Below are positions 27,600 to 39,305 of a DNA stretch of 64,000 nt, piece by piece. The notes beneath the pieces were generated by a model. The model searched no databases. It was given only the letters and a program-made list of their open reading frames with translations, and had not been told where the DNA came from. The first letter of the stretch is position 1. Every line of letters starts with the position of its first letter. Origin of the DNA: Marthasterias glacialis (Eukaryota; Echinodermata; Asteroidea; Forcipulatida; Asteriidae); NCBI GenBank assembly GCA_911728455.2, contig OU452234.1, positions 6,276,549 to 6,340,548 of the forward strand, in the 5' to 3' direction. Made by a program: the position numbers and the translations under genes.

Positions 27600-29329
27600 A
27601 CCTTTAAACACAGAGCTTTCTTTATGCACAAGTGACGTTTAAATGAATGATGTATGCAAAATCTCAAATGGGTGTCCCTGAAAACAGTTTACTACTCTAA
27701 ACAAGATCCCTGTGAACATTTGCGACTGTAATTTGCTTTTTCATCACAAACTTGATGGTTCAGTTTGATGAAATTTTCATTAGTAAACTGGCTGGTCTGT
27801 TTGTTTTGAACTCGAGGTTTGGGATTGAATGTGGATTTTATTTATCTTCCACTCTGATTTATCACACCTTTTATAATAACAAATTGGCCGACTACTCTTG
27901 CAGTAAAAGGGGGTGAGGTAATGACCACGGAAATATCAAGTCCAAACAAGAGGATGCTGTGGGCTGATCAATCATGTATTGGATTGACCTGTCTATAACA
28001 GACACACATCAGTGCAGATGGGATAAGATCGCCATGTTCACTGTCTAAAAGGGTTTCCTTGATTGGTACCACTGGTATCCTGTTTGGAAGAAGCGGGTTC
28101 CATCAGGGTAAAATCATATACCCCAATTGGAATAGTTTTGGACAGCCACAAGTACACTGTACATGTTACGTACTACAACTACTACATTGTACGATATGTA
28201 CATTTTAATACTTGACTCATTAATTAAGAACAAACGGCTCAGAATTAGATTACGACCATCATGCATGCCACCTACAGGTAGGTGAACAGACGCGATGTAA
28301 TTTATGTAATAAATGGGTTTTACCCATTACCAATGTGTGACAAGCACTGTACACTCTGTGCTTTCCCCCAAGTCCTGCGGGAAAAAAAATCCACAGGCAT
28401 TCTATTCAGGTGGGATTCAAACCCACGACCCCCAAAATCCAAAGCATATAATATTCTAACCATTAAACCACAAAGCGTATCCGGTGACGAGAGGCCAGTT
28501 CCAATTGGAATCCTGTAATTAGGAGTGGTTAACCTCAAATGATTTAATAGATGTAACAACTTTGTTGGTTTAAATATACCATTATATACCCAAGCACTAG
28601 CACTGTATACATGTACTCAGTACTCTCCCAAGTCCTGTGGAAAAAGACACAAAAACAGGCAAACTACAAGGAATCAAACTACAAGGAATCAAACCCATTG
28701 GATATTTTTTCCCTGCAGGATTCTGGAAAGCACTGAGTATACATGTGTACAGTGTTTATCACGCATCGGTGTAGGGTTGAACCAAAAATACATGTATTAA
28801 TCTTTATTCCCAATGCAAATTGTTGCATACAATGTACATGTATGTATATGTAGCAAAACAGAATGCCAACAAAATGGTTAAAATGCCCTAATACAAACGT
28901 CAAGGCATAGATTATGCAGTAATCATTAAAGATTATATTATTTATTTACTTGAGAGGCGAATAGACAAGAACATACATGTACAGCATTACACTAATTATT
29001 GCTATTATGGTACATGTTGTTTGTGATAAGTAATGCATGATACCAAATTAGAAGAACACTTGTAACACTTATCCTCCTGTGACAATACAGCTTGATTACA
29101 CTGTGTCAATTAGCGTTTGCATACATGTAGTATACCACTACAGATCTGTACATCTGTCCATGAAACTTTTTGAATACTGTCGCATTCACACTGTGTAAAT
29201 GTACAGAATTTATGTACTGTGTACATGTGTAAACATGTACATGTAGGTCTTTGCGATGTTAACATCACTGCAATTTCTTTATGGTGCAGTATTAAATAAC
29301 AAGTGTCTGGGGTATATTTAGGGTATGTA
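27600..29329. other. Intergenic; no gene, eroded tRNA-like SINE head at about 28405-28470
   Basis: On the minus strand, 28470 to 28405 reads TGTGGTTTAATGGTTAGAAT then GTGGGTTTGAATCCCACC, an A-box/B-box-like pair typical of a tRNA-derived SINE. The rest is AT-rich with many ACATGTA words (28800-29260). Confidence 0.45.
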
Positions 29330-30062
29330 ATAGACCGATTGCATGTCCAATGTTTACATGTCATCATGTGAACTGTAGTGGGTACTACATTGTACATCAT
29401 CTCAGTTAATGGCAAAATATGTTTATGCTATGATTGATTGGCAGTCACACCAAAAGTCGGCTTCTTGTAGCAATAACGCAGTTACTTGGCCCTTGTTGTT
29501 AAAGTTATGCGTTGTGACATTAATTTCAATCTGATAACTGTTCCTCAAACTACCTGTATTCTAAACTACAAAAGAGGTTTCTTTTGAGTTATGCACTACT
29601 GGCGACGGACGACAATGTAGCAACCCGCCTGTTATTTTGTTTGTAATTGTAAAGCACTTAAAAAAAAAAAACAGTAGACAAAGGAATTACACAGTTTTGA
29701 AAAGCCTTTTCTTTGGATAATTTTGGCTCAAAAACTGTACAATTCTGAGTTGAAAAGTGTATGATCGCACTAAGGCGCAGTCGTCTGGGCCAAACGTTTC
29801 ATTGTGCAACCAGTACTACATTGTGTTCATAACGTTCCTTGTAGAATTTCCAAGATGTCCTTACTGGCTTTATTCAGCCACTCGAAGGTCTCTTGTACAA
29901 ACTCTGGAATACTTTGCACAGATTTTGAGAAAACAAGTCTCGATTGAATAAAAACAAATTCAACAATTATCATGTACCATACTGCACTTTCCTTGTTGTG
30001 TTTGTTTACATTTAATACCCACTACAGGTCACGTGACTGGGGTCGCACAATCAGTCTATTCT
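29330..30062 (-). mobile_element. MITE-like element, family A (long form, about 730 bp)
   Basis: TAATAGACCGATTGCATG at one end is mirrored by GTCGCACAATCAGTCTATTC at the other. The inner block (CAGTAAGGACATC..., in complement) matches 53227-54032, 60007-60352 and 33770-34100. The AAAAGCCTTTTCTTTGG and ACAGTTTTGAAAAG region matches 53560-53640 in inverted orientation. No intact transposase frame. Confidence 0.75.
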
Positions 30063-30332
30063 TGCACTAACATACATTGTAGCTTTCACATGACTTGAAA
30101 TTGCTTTTGTTTGTTTGTCAAAGGAATAATTAAAGATGAATTAACAATCGATTAACTTTGGCATACAGTAATAAGCTTTTGAGTAAACAGGCTCAATGGC
30201 CCCATAGGGTTTCATCTAATGTTTTAAACTTATGTGTTCATGCGTTACTTTGCAATTTAGTACACAATCCCTCCAGGAGAATTGATATAATGACATTAAT
30301 TTCCTTACAAAAATTGAGGCCTTAGGTATGTA

Positions 30333-30600
30333 GAGATGCAACTGTCTATTGAAAAAAAATAATCTAAAAACCTAACGCCTGGCTGCTGGCTGAAAGTTCA
30401 TGTTCATATTCGGGCTGTATGGCAGTATCGATGTACCAAACACCGTACCTAGGTGCCAACGCAAGCAGTGCCTTGCAATCTGGGCTGAGACGCTCACAGC
30501 GGTAATGGGGACATTTACCACGCTGTGTTTCTGATTCATGGCATGCACCCATCTTAACAGATTTTCTCATACTTCCGGGCTACAGTGATTATACATGCAA
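30333..30600 (-). other. Family N repeat junction and a 68-codon open frame of unknown nature
   Basis: The minus frame 30570-30364 (starts MRKSVKMGACHESE, cysteines at CPHYRCERL) begins six bases after CCGGAAGT, an ETS-like site. It ends in repeat family N sequence, so a repeat origin is more likely than a gene. No family recognised. Confidence 0.3.
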
Positions 30601-31809
30601 GATTTATGCAAACTTTGCTGTTGAGGCAAGTTGGGTCATTACCAAAAACAGTAAAATTGCATAATTAATATAATGCTTGATTGTTAGTAATCTGTGCAGG
30701 TTACCATCAAGAATCATGGATGATTTTTCTCTGCGTCTATTGGTGCCAACCTTGCCAACAGATCATGAAGGCTAGTGCATATTACAATTAAATCACTTCG
30801 GTGTGCATAGTGGAGTACGTGGGAAAAACAACACAAGACGCCCAGGTGTTTCAGAATGCTTAATTTAATTAATCTATGTTCATTCCAAAAGCAATCAGTT
30901 TCTTATTCTACGTAAAATTGGTACATTGTACAGCTCAGAGTAGGTTTCACAGATGGCCTCTCAGGCAAAAAAGCATGATACATCCTCAATGAGACTGTGT
31001 TACACTTTGTACAGGTTTTTTATTGATAAACTTCTATTTTAAAAACATTACGCACAACACAATTTAAGTAGATCACTGTTGTTGTTTTCTAAGCAAGGCT
31101 TAATCCTCCATTGTTTTTATGGCAAGCAGTTTCAAGTTAGTGAAGAGTACCTCTATGAGTTAAATTTAAACTTTTACTGGAACATTTCAAAGGGCATCAA
31201 GGCGATAGACCTTATGCGCCCGATATGCACAACAGCGCCCTCAATGAGGTCAAAACGGCCATAAGTTTACTGCAGGACAACCTCTTTGGCCAGGGGCATG
31301 GGGGCAATTGCCTTCCTGAAGCATCAGGCCTCTTTTAAGCTCTTAAAACAAGTGAGTATTTTAATATTTTGAGCTGGAACCTTTGTAAATTAAGTTTGTG
31401 TACTCAGTATGGCATAGCAGTGTTGGTTAAAGAAAAGTAGTTTAATTTTAACCGTTTACTCTAATGATCCTCCAGAGAAAAGTTTTAGCTCTGAAATACT
31501 GTAAAAATTATGGAAATCTGCACAGTTCCTTATTTACATGGCCACAATCGAAAAGAGTTTGGGTGGAGTGAGGAAGGACCCTAGAAAACCACTCAAGGGA
31601 GTTAGGGTTAAAGACCTGCAGCACGGGAAAAAAGGTGATAAGTTTGAACCGTAAGGCCATCGAAAACCATAAAACAAAGTCAGACATGGAACTTTGTAAA
31701 ATGCAAAAAAAAAAAAAAGGAAATGTCCAACCATACTTAACTTTGTGAGTGTTTTTCAGTTTCTAATGGCACTTTTTTAAGGAAAGAAGATGAAAACAGC
31801 TGCATATAT

Positions 31810-32240
31810 CTAATACAGTAGATTTTAGGACAATAACAATCTAAATGAATTTTTAATCAAAAGTTTGCACACATAGAGTGTAAGGAGGCAGAATGGGCAG
31901 GTGGCTGGACGAGAATAAGACCTTGGTGCATGTGTGTACTGGTACAATACATTGTACATACAATGGGCATTGTACACTTACATGTACAATACATGTGCAT
32001 TATGTTTTTACTGTAATTTTCAGAATACTAGCATGACTAGCTGCCTGGAAGGTACATGTAAACCGCAGCATCGGAAAATCTTTGACCCCAAAAAATGAAG
32101 ATACAGTAAATTTTTGGACAATAACAATGGATTTTTAATCAGACGTTTGCAGAGAGTGTAGGGAGTCGGAATGAGCAGTTTGCTGAACAAGAATTGAGAC
32201 CTTGGTAGGTCCATGTGTGTACAATCATGGTACAATGCAC
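31810..32240. repeat. Local direct duplication, about 285-bp offset
   Basis: 31816-31950 (ACAATAACAATCTAAATG, GAGTGTAAGGAGGCAGAATG, GAGAATAAGACCTTGGT) parallels 32102-32225 (ACAATAACAATGGATT, GAGTGTAGGGAGTCGGAATG, GAATTGAGACCTTGGTAG). The block at 31998-32090 (TTTTTACTGTAATTTTCAGA) recurs at about 32928-33005. Confidence 0.65.
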
Positions 32241-33769
32241 GTTGTCATGGTATTGTAATCAAAGTGAGGAAAGCAGGACAAAGGAAAACAATTGACCATT
32301 ATCATGCTGCCACCATCTTGGTCATGTTCTCTGTATCCAATAACAGTAATAGATGCTCATATCCATTGTACTAAAAGGAACCAGACTATTTGCCCTTCCA
32401 GCCTTGGTTTGGTTACATTGGTTTGAATGGGAGAAAATCAAGATGGCCGCACCATGATAAAGGTCTATGGGAACAATACTGTCCTCACAACAAGTCTATT
32501 TGTATTTTAGTGTCTTCACATTTATTTTATATGCTTAGTCTATGCGAGAGAGCTAAGTTGAAACAGGGATGAGATTGGACGAATGTGGAAATTCCTGAAA
32601 AAGTGTTTTTAGGGCCTTGGTTCCCACGCTATTCTAGACGAGAAACCTCCCAGATTCAGGAGGTTTACAGTAAATTACAGTCACTGTGCATCACCAGAAA
32701 TGCAAAACTACAAGTTTGGACACAATGTGGACTTTTTCTTTCTCCCTCTGGTGACTGCTTTACTTCTTTAAAAAAAAAAAATTGAATGGCTCTAGGCGGT
32801 TTTGAGAAAATCCTGAAATCAGGAAAAATCCTGAGAAATCACATGTCTGGTTAAACATGTTATTTGGATCAACAAGAAGTCCTCACAATGATGCAAATGC
32901 ATATGTATACGTGTACAATGTGCATTACGTTTTTACAGTCATTTTCGGAATACTAGCTGCCTGGAATAGTTAAGCTGCAGCACCAGAAAAACTTTGGGGA
33001 AAAAAAAAAATCGAGGACGTCTGTGTAATAAGCCGCACCATACAGCCTACAGTGTAATAAGGCATTGCAGTCTGTACACATCCAAAATTGCACAAATTAT
33101 GTGTTCTTGTAGGCGAGACTAGCGACTCGAATTGAGGAGTGCCCTTTTTGTACAATGCACTTGCTATGTTCAAATGAGTAAGGAACCAGACCACCGAGTT
33201 GAGCACGCAATCCTGCTTGCGCTAGATGCTGGATCGTGTCGTATGTTGTAGCAGTAGCACTACACACATTGACATGTTGCACAGGATACATGTAGTATAG
33301 AACTGAAATGAGAATTTGCAATTGTTTTATGTTTATAAATCCCCGATAATTTGTAGGCCTAAATGTTGGCAAATATACAACTGTATTAAGTCTGATTAAT
33401 TTGCCGTTTTAATTTTAGTCAAAATTGTCGAAGCTTCCTTTACAAAAAGCTGTATAAGCCGACTGGAATACAAGCCACAGAGCTTGTGGTCGGCATCAAA
33501 ATAAATTCATAAGCTGCGGCTAATATTCCTAAAATTACAGTAAGAACTTGTCTTAAAATCAACTCCCTTGACTTCCACTCACCAAACTCTCTGGAAAAAA
33601 CACTATGCAAATTCCGCAATTTGGCTAAGAACAAATTAAATCACTACTAATAGGTATCCGGCTATAATTAAATACATTTTAGTATCTAAAGGTTTGTATG
33701 CAATGTAATTAAATACAACTCACTGTAATTAAATCTCAAGCTTGAATGCACTCAAAAACAACCTAAATA

Positions 33770-34110
33770 GACTGATCAGACGACCCAAGTCACGAGACAT
33801 GTAGTGGGTATTAAATGTAAACAAACACAACGTCCTCCATAGGAGAGTGTGCTATGAGTGGTACATGATGATTGTTGCTTTTGATTATTGAATCAGGGCT
33901 TTTCTTTCTCGAAATCTGTGAAAAAAATATTCCAGAGTTTGTACCAGAGACCTTCGAGTGGCTGAATAAAGCCAGTAAGGACAGTTCAAGCAAGTCTTGG
34001 ATATTCTATATACACGATGTGGTAGTACTAGTTGCACGACTAGTTCAGGAGAAAGTCTCTAAGCGCTCAAAAGAACAAAGCGAAAAAGTATGATGACTTG
34101 AACAGAACTG
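33770..34110 (+). mobile_element. MITE-like element, family A, one-ended copy
   Basis: AGACTGATCAGACGACCC, GTAGTGGGTATTAAATGTAA, AACGTCCTCCATAGGAGA, CTTTTCTTTCTCGAAATCTG and GAGACCTTCGAGTGGCTGAA align with 60007-60220. The right terminal repeat is missing. Confidence 0.7.
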
Positions 34111-34159
34111 TTTTGAAGTATGTGACGGTGGTAGCCTGTTTGATGAATAGAGGGAGATT

Positions 34160-34362
34160 GTTTCATAAATGAGGTCCAGCAAACAGAAAATTACATTCAC
34201 CGTATGATTCAATTGTAACAGTTGGTATAGCGAGGATGTCTTTGTTTGCAGAACGAAGGTTTCTTGCAGGTATGTATACAGTGAGCAGATTTTTCAAGTA
34301 CAAGGGATCAACACTATGACGACATTGAAATGTAAGGAGCTGGAGTAATAGAATCATGTTTT
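34160..34362 (-). mobile_element. CR1/L2-type LINE fragment (reverse transcriptase C-terminal tail)
   Basis: The minus frame reads LTFQCRHSVDPLYLKNLL, YIPARNLRSANKDIL and FLFAGPHL. This matches the conserved LINE tail 'h..aP.YL.dLL...P.R.LRS.....L..P.....G...F..agP.LWN'. Truncated at both ends. Confidence 0.82.
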
Positions 34363-34372
34363 CTTAACTTCT

Positions 34373-34568
34373 TAAAGGGGCTGTGTCTCATGATAGGCTG
34401 TCCATGAAAAGATGAACTCTCACCCTGATACTGCACATGCGCACGCTTGCAGTCAAATCACAAAGGGGGCCATCTTTGTCAAACTGAGATGTGACCGCCA
34501 CCACACGCATGTGTAGTAACTAGGTTATTCCATTTACTGCTATAATCATGACGACACAGCCCCTTTAA
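34373..34568. mobile_element. MITE family L, complete
   Basis: AAAGGGGCTGTGTCTCATGA is mirrored by TCATGACGACACAGCCCCTT plus T. The interior has CATGCGCACGCTTGCAGTCA and AATCACAAAGGGGG. A second copy at about 54205-54495 is interrupted by a family K element. Confidence 0.82.
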
Positions 34569-34764
34569 TAACTTCACATCAATTTGATTTAATTCACTAC
34601 AAAGGATAAGTTCATGTAAATCTCACAAGACAAGTTAGACAACTACAATGTATGAATCATTGTACTCTGGTGTTCATACATGATAAAGTTCCCTGAATCA
34701 TACCAAGAGCTATTAGTTGCTTTGTAGCGGCATAAAAGCCCTTTCATACTTTCCTAATACGTAC

Positions 34765-35345
34765 ACAGACTTGATACTTGACAGTGTTGCAGTCTTTTTG
34801 CAGTACTTTTCAGACAAGTATCAAGTACTGCTGAGTACCAGGGTGGCCACAAGTAGTACTTGAGTACCAGTACAAGTGTCCAAATACGGAGTCTGACAGT
34901 TGAGTACAAAGTATTTGAATCTCTGAGTAAGAGTACGAGTAATTTATAAAAAAACTGCAAAATAAGATAAAAACATTCATTGTTTTTATGACTAATTTAT
35001 AGACAACAATGTGAGTTTGTTATAATGATAACTATCTTTTAAACATACGTCATAGACAACTTCAATTTTACTTTATACAAGAGCTGTATCATTCTTTGCA
35101 TTATGATTAACGCGTACATAGGAAAGTGGAGAAGAAAGTGGTATTTTGACAACGAGTACTTAAAATCGAGTCCGAGTACATTTTCAGTCGAGCATCGAGT
35201 ACATGACTTTGAATACAGATTAATTTTCAGTCGAGTATTGAGTATCGACTTTGAGTTTGTGTATTTTGCTCGTTGAGTACCAGTAGGAGTATGAATACTC
35301 ATCAAAATGGTACCTGAGTAGTACTTGAGTACCAGTGCTACAAGA
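34765..35345. repeat. Degenerate GAGTA / TACTC word clusters
   Basis: Two dense patches (34765-34945 and 35145-35345) of AGTACTTGAGTACCAGT, GAGTACGAGTA and TCGAGTATTGAGTATCGA. The open frames here come from the repeat. Similar in style to the GAGTC cluster at 18785. Confidence 0.65.
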
Positions 35346-36109
35346 CTGGTACTTGATCCAATATGTACCAGGCCACTACTTGACATGACTTCAACTCCAG
35401 TTGTGGCATACCTGTACTGTCTACCTCCATGGCACACATATCAATCAGTAACCTTACACAGATAGCTTCAGCAAGCTCCTCTATCTTCCAATACATGTAC
35501 ATAATACATCAGCAACTGGCCTGACACAAGCAAGTGCAGTTTCCCTTTAACAGGTTGATAGATGTGACAGGTGTACATGAACCTGTATCTCGGCCACTTG
35601 ACTTCACAATTCCCAATTCCATACTTTTAACTGCTTGAAGCTGCCCCTTCTTCCCATGTGGGGTGTTCGCTGAGTTTAACAGTATTTTTGACTACATAAA
35701 TGTGAGAATTATCTGTTTTTTTATATTCAGGTTTTCGGTTTAAGATCCGTCGATTTATCAATATTACTCAAATACTCAACACTACTTTGAAATCGATATC
35801 GCCGCTAGCATGCTATATTGCTACACGCCATGAAGTAATTTCACGACGGCGATTCATAAATTTTAGCCTACTTTGATGGCATTTCCGTTGGAGAACTTTT
35901 CGGATTATACTCTCTCTCTCTCTTGTAATTTTTGTTTCTGAATCTGTTAACAAAAATCTAGTCCCACGATTGCCGGAGGAAAACTCATTTTCTGAAGGCT
36001 TTTGAGAATGACATTCAGCTGACAGCCTACAGTACTGGTACTAGTGCCGTAGCTGGTTTGCATGACCTGCTTTATCTCCTTTGTGCAAACTAATATTATA
36101 ATAATGACT

Positions 36110-36230
36110 AGACCCAGTAACTGGGGCGCTGTACTCCTTTTTTGAGATTTTGACATTTTTCGTCGTACTACTACTAGTCATGACCAAAAATGTCAAAATC
36201 TCAAAAAAAAGGACTCCAGTTACTGGGTCT
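36110..36230. mobile_element. Foldback MITE (121 bp) with target-site duplication
   Basis: AGACCCAGTAACTGG and AGATTTTGACATTTTT at the left are complementary to AAAAATGTCAAAATCT and CCAGTTACTGGGTCT at the right. AATAATGACT occurs directly before (36100-36109) and one base after (36232-36241), a likely target-site duplication. Confidence 0.82.
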
Positions 36231-37258
36231 AAATAATGACTGGGTATGAAACGACCTGCTTCGGTTAATACTGGGTCTACTGTGGAATCATGTAGGATGG
36301 AATACCCTATTTCCGCTGTATTTGCTGCATTTTTCGATCAAAATAAAAAATAAATCACCAACCTGTGCAAAGTGTCCTGTTATTATTGTTGCTGAAGTAT
36401 TACTTTCAACTTTGACTTGAACAAAATCCACCAGTTTTCAGATTAAATTCGTCGAAAACATCTCAGAAAATGAGCATACGCGTGGTGTGATTTTGGAGGC
36501 GAGTCTCATATATCCGCATGAGTTTTTCAAATGGTCTGTAAAGCTTTTACCTCTGCATTATAGAGCTAAATTCGATCATAATGTGAAATAATTAACTTTA
36601 AATGGATTACGATTTTTAATTTCCCACCAGCCGGGCAAGTTTCACTCTTTTACAAAGCATTTTAATTGTGGAGTACTAAATTTCTGTAGGACACCCCTGC
36701 ACTCCATTTTGGACTGGTCCGGTACGTCATAGAATTGCTCCATATTAAGCGCAAAATAGTAACCGCATAAATAGAAAACTAAACTGCGCAATTTTGAAAA
36801 TTGTGCGCATTTGCCCTGTCGAGTTTTAATTTGCACTGGACACTGATCTGGACACTGATATTCCGAATGACAGAACATTTAAGGTAAACATTTTAATGAA
36901 AAAATGGCACTTTTGGCAGCCATAGTCAGCGTAAATATGCCTGGTCTGTAAAATAGCGTATATTTCACAAATATTTAAATATAAAAAATCTCCTCGACAT
37001 TTCGGATTTGTTCTTTTACCAGAGAGGCAAAAGGCTATTGGTTATCGATTCACTGAATGAAAGTCGTCCATATTTTCAAATACCACGGAAATACGAGACC
37101 AGCAGAAATATGAGACTTGACTACACTTTTTTATTACCATGAATGATTACTCTGTTTAGTGTTGGTGTTACTTGTACGTTAGTGTTACTGTTTGTTAATG
37201 GTGAATACAATCACGTCTGTCACTTGTGTCAGAGCATGGTATAATGGTCATTATGGAG

Positions 37259-37314
37259 GTCAGTGTCACCATGGAGGAAGGAAATACATTTCCTTCCTCC
37301 ATGGTGTCACTGAC
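37259..37314. repeat. Near-perfect 27-bp palindrome, 2-nt spacer
   Basis: Left arm GTCAGTGTCACCATGGAGGA continuing AGGAAAT (37259-37285). The right arm (37288-37314) is its reverse complement with one mismatch. It sits in a patch (37200-37360) with many GTCACT/GTGTCA words. Confidence 0.95.
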
Positions 37315-38204
37315 TGTCACTTGTCAGTGTCATGTCCAGTGTCACTAACACTCAACAACAGTATTGTCATGATTGTGTAAGCACGAAACGGGCAGCTCGT
37401 CGTCCTCCCTTCGAAGTTTTTATTTTTTCGTTCCTAAAACACAACATTGGTAAAACTAAGTTTACATATATTTCGATATTTACCTGTTGAGGCGCCCAAG
37501 CTGTAGCACTAGGAAAATAACAGTCCCAATCTTCTCTTTGACATGCTCAACATCATAATTTAATACTCTCCGTTTGTTGATCGTGAAATTTCAACAACCA
37601 TCACCATTATAAGCAGGCACTATGTACGGTGTATTAGCGCTACTGCATACTCGGGGGACGACCAACTGTACATACGTGTCTGAATAATATATACACAATG
37701 CAAAGCCATTTGCCGAGGCTGAAATCAGACTTCATGGATCCAAGCTGGAAGACAGAGGGCGCCTGTACAAACAAGTTCAGCGCCCACTGACCTTAGGGTA
37801 ACAACCTTTAACTTCACAGTGAAAAAAAATCCTACCTATGAATCTCTCGGTTGTTGTGTCAAAACTGGAAATTGTAGTTTGAATTCATTTCAATTTTTGG
37901 CAGGTCAGCCATCGAGAATTTTTGCTAACTACCCCCAGAAAAAAAAACCACCCGGACATGCGCTTTTCCGGTGTTAGGTCACTTCGTACCTTGATCATTA
38001 AAGTAAATTTGGACTTTGGGAGTTTTTAGAGTGCATGCTTATCTGGGTCGGGAATATCAACCAAATACTTTCCATGCCTGCCAGATACTGTCCGCTAATA
38101 ATATCTATTCCTCCTGCTGCCAACTCGTTCGTTTCGTTCGTTGTACCATAGAGCAAGGAACTGTTCCTTGTTCTTATGGTTGTACGGACGGATACATCGC
38201 ATAT

Positions 38205-38325
38205 AGTACGGACACTATTTGGCAAGCGGACACTATTTGGCAAGTGGACACTATTTGGCACGGTCCACTGCGCATGCTCAGCGGACACTAGCGGCATGGC
38301 AGCGGACACTTTTTGGCATGACGCC
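38205..38325. repeat. 18-bp tandem repeat CGGACACTATTTGGCAAG
   Basis: Perfect or near-perfect units start at 38209, 38227 and 38245. Two diverged CGGACACT units follow at 38282 and 38303. On the minus strand they encode the repeating PNSVRL. Confidence 0.85.
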
Positions 38326-38329
38326 GGCT

Positions 38330-38402
38330 TTGACCACAGTCCAACTTCCGCCATCGGTATGATGACCTACATGTCATATCTAAGATATTCCATATCAGGT
38401 AA
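38330..38402. promoter_or_regulatory. Candidate promoter / first exon (ETS-YY1-like motif)
   Basis: On the minus strand GATGGCGGAAGT at 38345-38356 combines a YY1-like ATGGCGG with an ETS core CGGAAGT, as often found at animal transcription starts. On the plus strand a short open stretch (GATGACCTACATGTC, 38360-38374) ends at 38399 in a strong donor TATCAG|GTAAGG. It could be a 5'UTR exon for FAM135 (minus) or SLC16 (plus); neither is proven. Confidence 0.3.
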
Positions 38403-38699
38403 GGGTGGTCAGTAACAAGCCCTGGGCGTTCCAACAGGTTCCCGACATCGGATTTCTTTCTCCGGGGTTTCAAATCACCGGAGAGCGGCGGAACTAATTA
38501 TTACTGGTTTATCCACAATTGCACTTGTAGCCCGCAGGCTAAATTACAGCAAAATACACTTTAAAAGATTACTTTAAAAGATTTTAAAAGGAAAACATTA
38601 AAAAGGCAAATAAAATTAGTAGAAATACCATACTAGATAATCGAGCACCTTGGCGCGTGAGTCGCGTGAGACAGTGGAATCGGTCAGTGTACCCCTGTT

Positions 38700-39305
38700 A
38701 TTTAATTTTCACCCGAAAAAGTTATTAGAATGTCATCACATGTCATCATGTTGTTCGTTCATCTATAACATTCCGGCTTGACTACTGTAATTCTCTTCTA
38801 TCTGGCCTTACCCAAGGTGAAAAACATAGACTGCAAAAACTTCAAAACCGTGCTGCTCGTCTTGTCTTCTCTGTCAATTGTTCTGCTGATGCCACTTCTC
38901 TCATCACTAATCTTCACTGGTTACCCATGCAGCAGCGAATATCTTTTAAAGTTCTTTTGGTGATATACAAATGTCTACATGGTGTTGCTCCTCCCTACTT
39001 GTGTGACCTACTCTCTTTGTATCAACCGGGTAGGGCTGGACTCAGATCTTCCAACGACAAATTTCTTCTCACTATTCCAACAGGTACTAAGTCTATCGGC
39101 AACAAATCTTTCTCTGTAGCTGGTCCCAAACTTTGGAACACTATTCCCATCAACATCAGGAATGCTCCATCTCTCACCATATTCAGGAAACGTCTTAAGA
39201 ACTTTTTATTCATTACACCTCAGTCTTTTCTTTTCTCTTTTCTTGCGTACAGCGCTTTGATCTTCCTGTAAAAGCGCTTTATAAATACTTGTCATTGTTG
39301 TTATT
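38700..39305 (+). mobile_element. CR1/L2-type LINE, 3' fragment with intact RT tail
   Basis: One open frame from about 38762 to the stop at 39271 reads FRLDYCNSLLSGLTQ, LQNRAARLVF, LHWLPMQQRI, KCLHGVAPPYLCDLL, RAGLRSSNDKFL, SFSVAGPKLWNTIP and FRKRLKNFLF. This is the canonical end of a CR1/L2-like reverse transcriptase. It is followed by AGCGCTTTATAAATACTTG and a TTG/TTA tail at 39285-39310. 5'-truncated. Confidence 0.92.

Noticed and set aside
35039..35437. A 132-codon minus-strand open frame
   Set aside because: It is made of degenerate GAGTA/TACTC repeats and has no protein character or splice context.
37998..38354. Minus-strand frame beginning MAEVGLWSKPAS
   Set aside because: The middle is encoded by the 18-bp repeat (PNSVRL units). 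Kept only as part of a possible promoter/first-exon observation, not as a protein gene.
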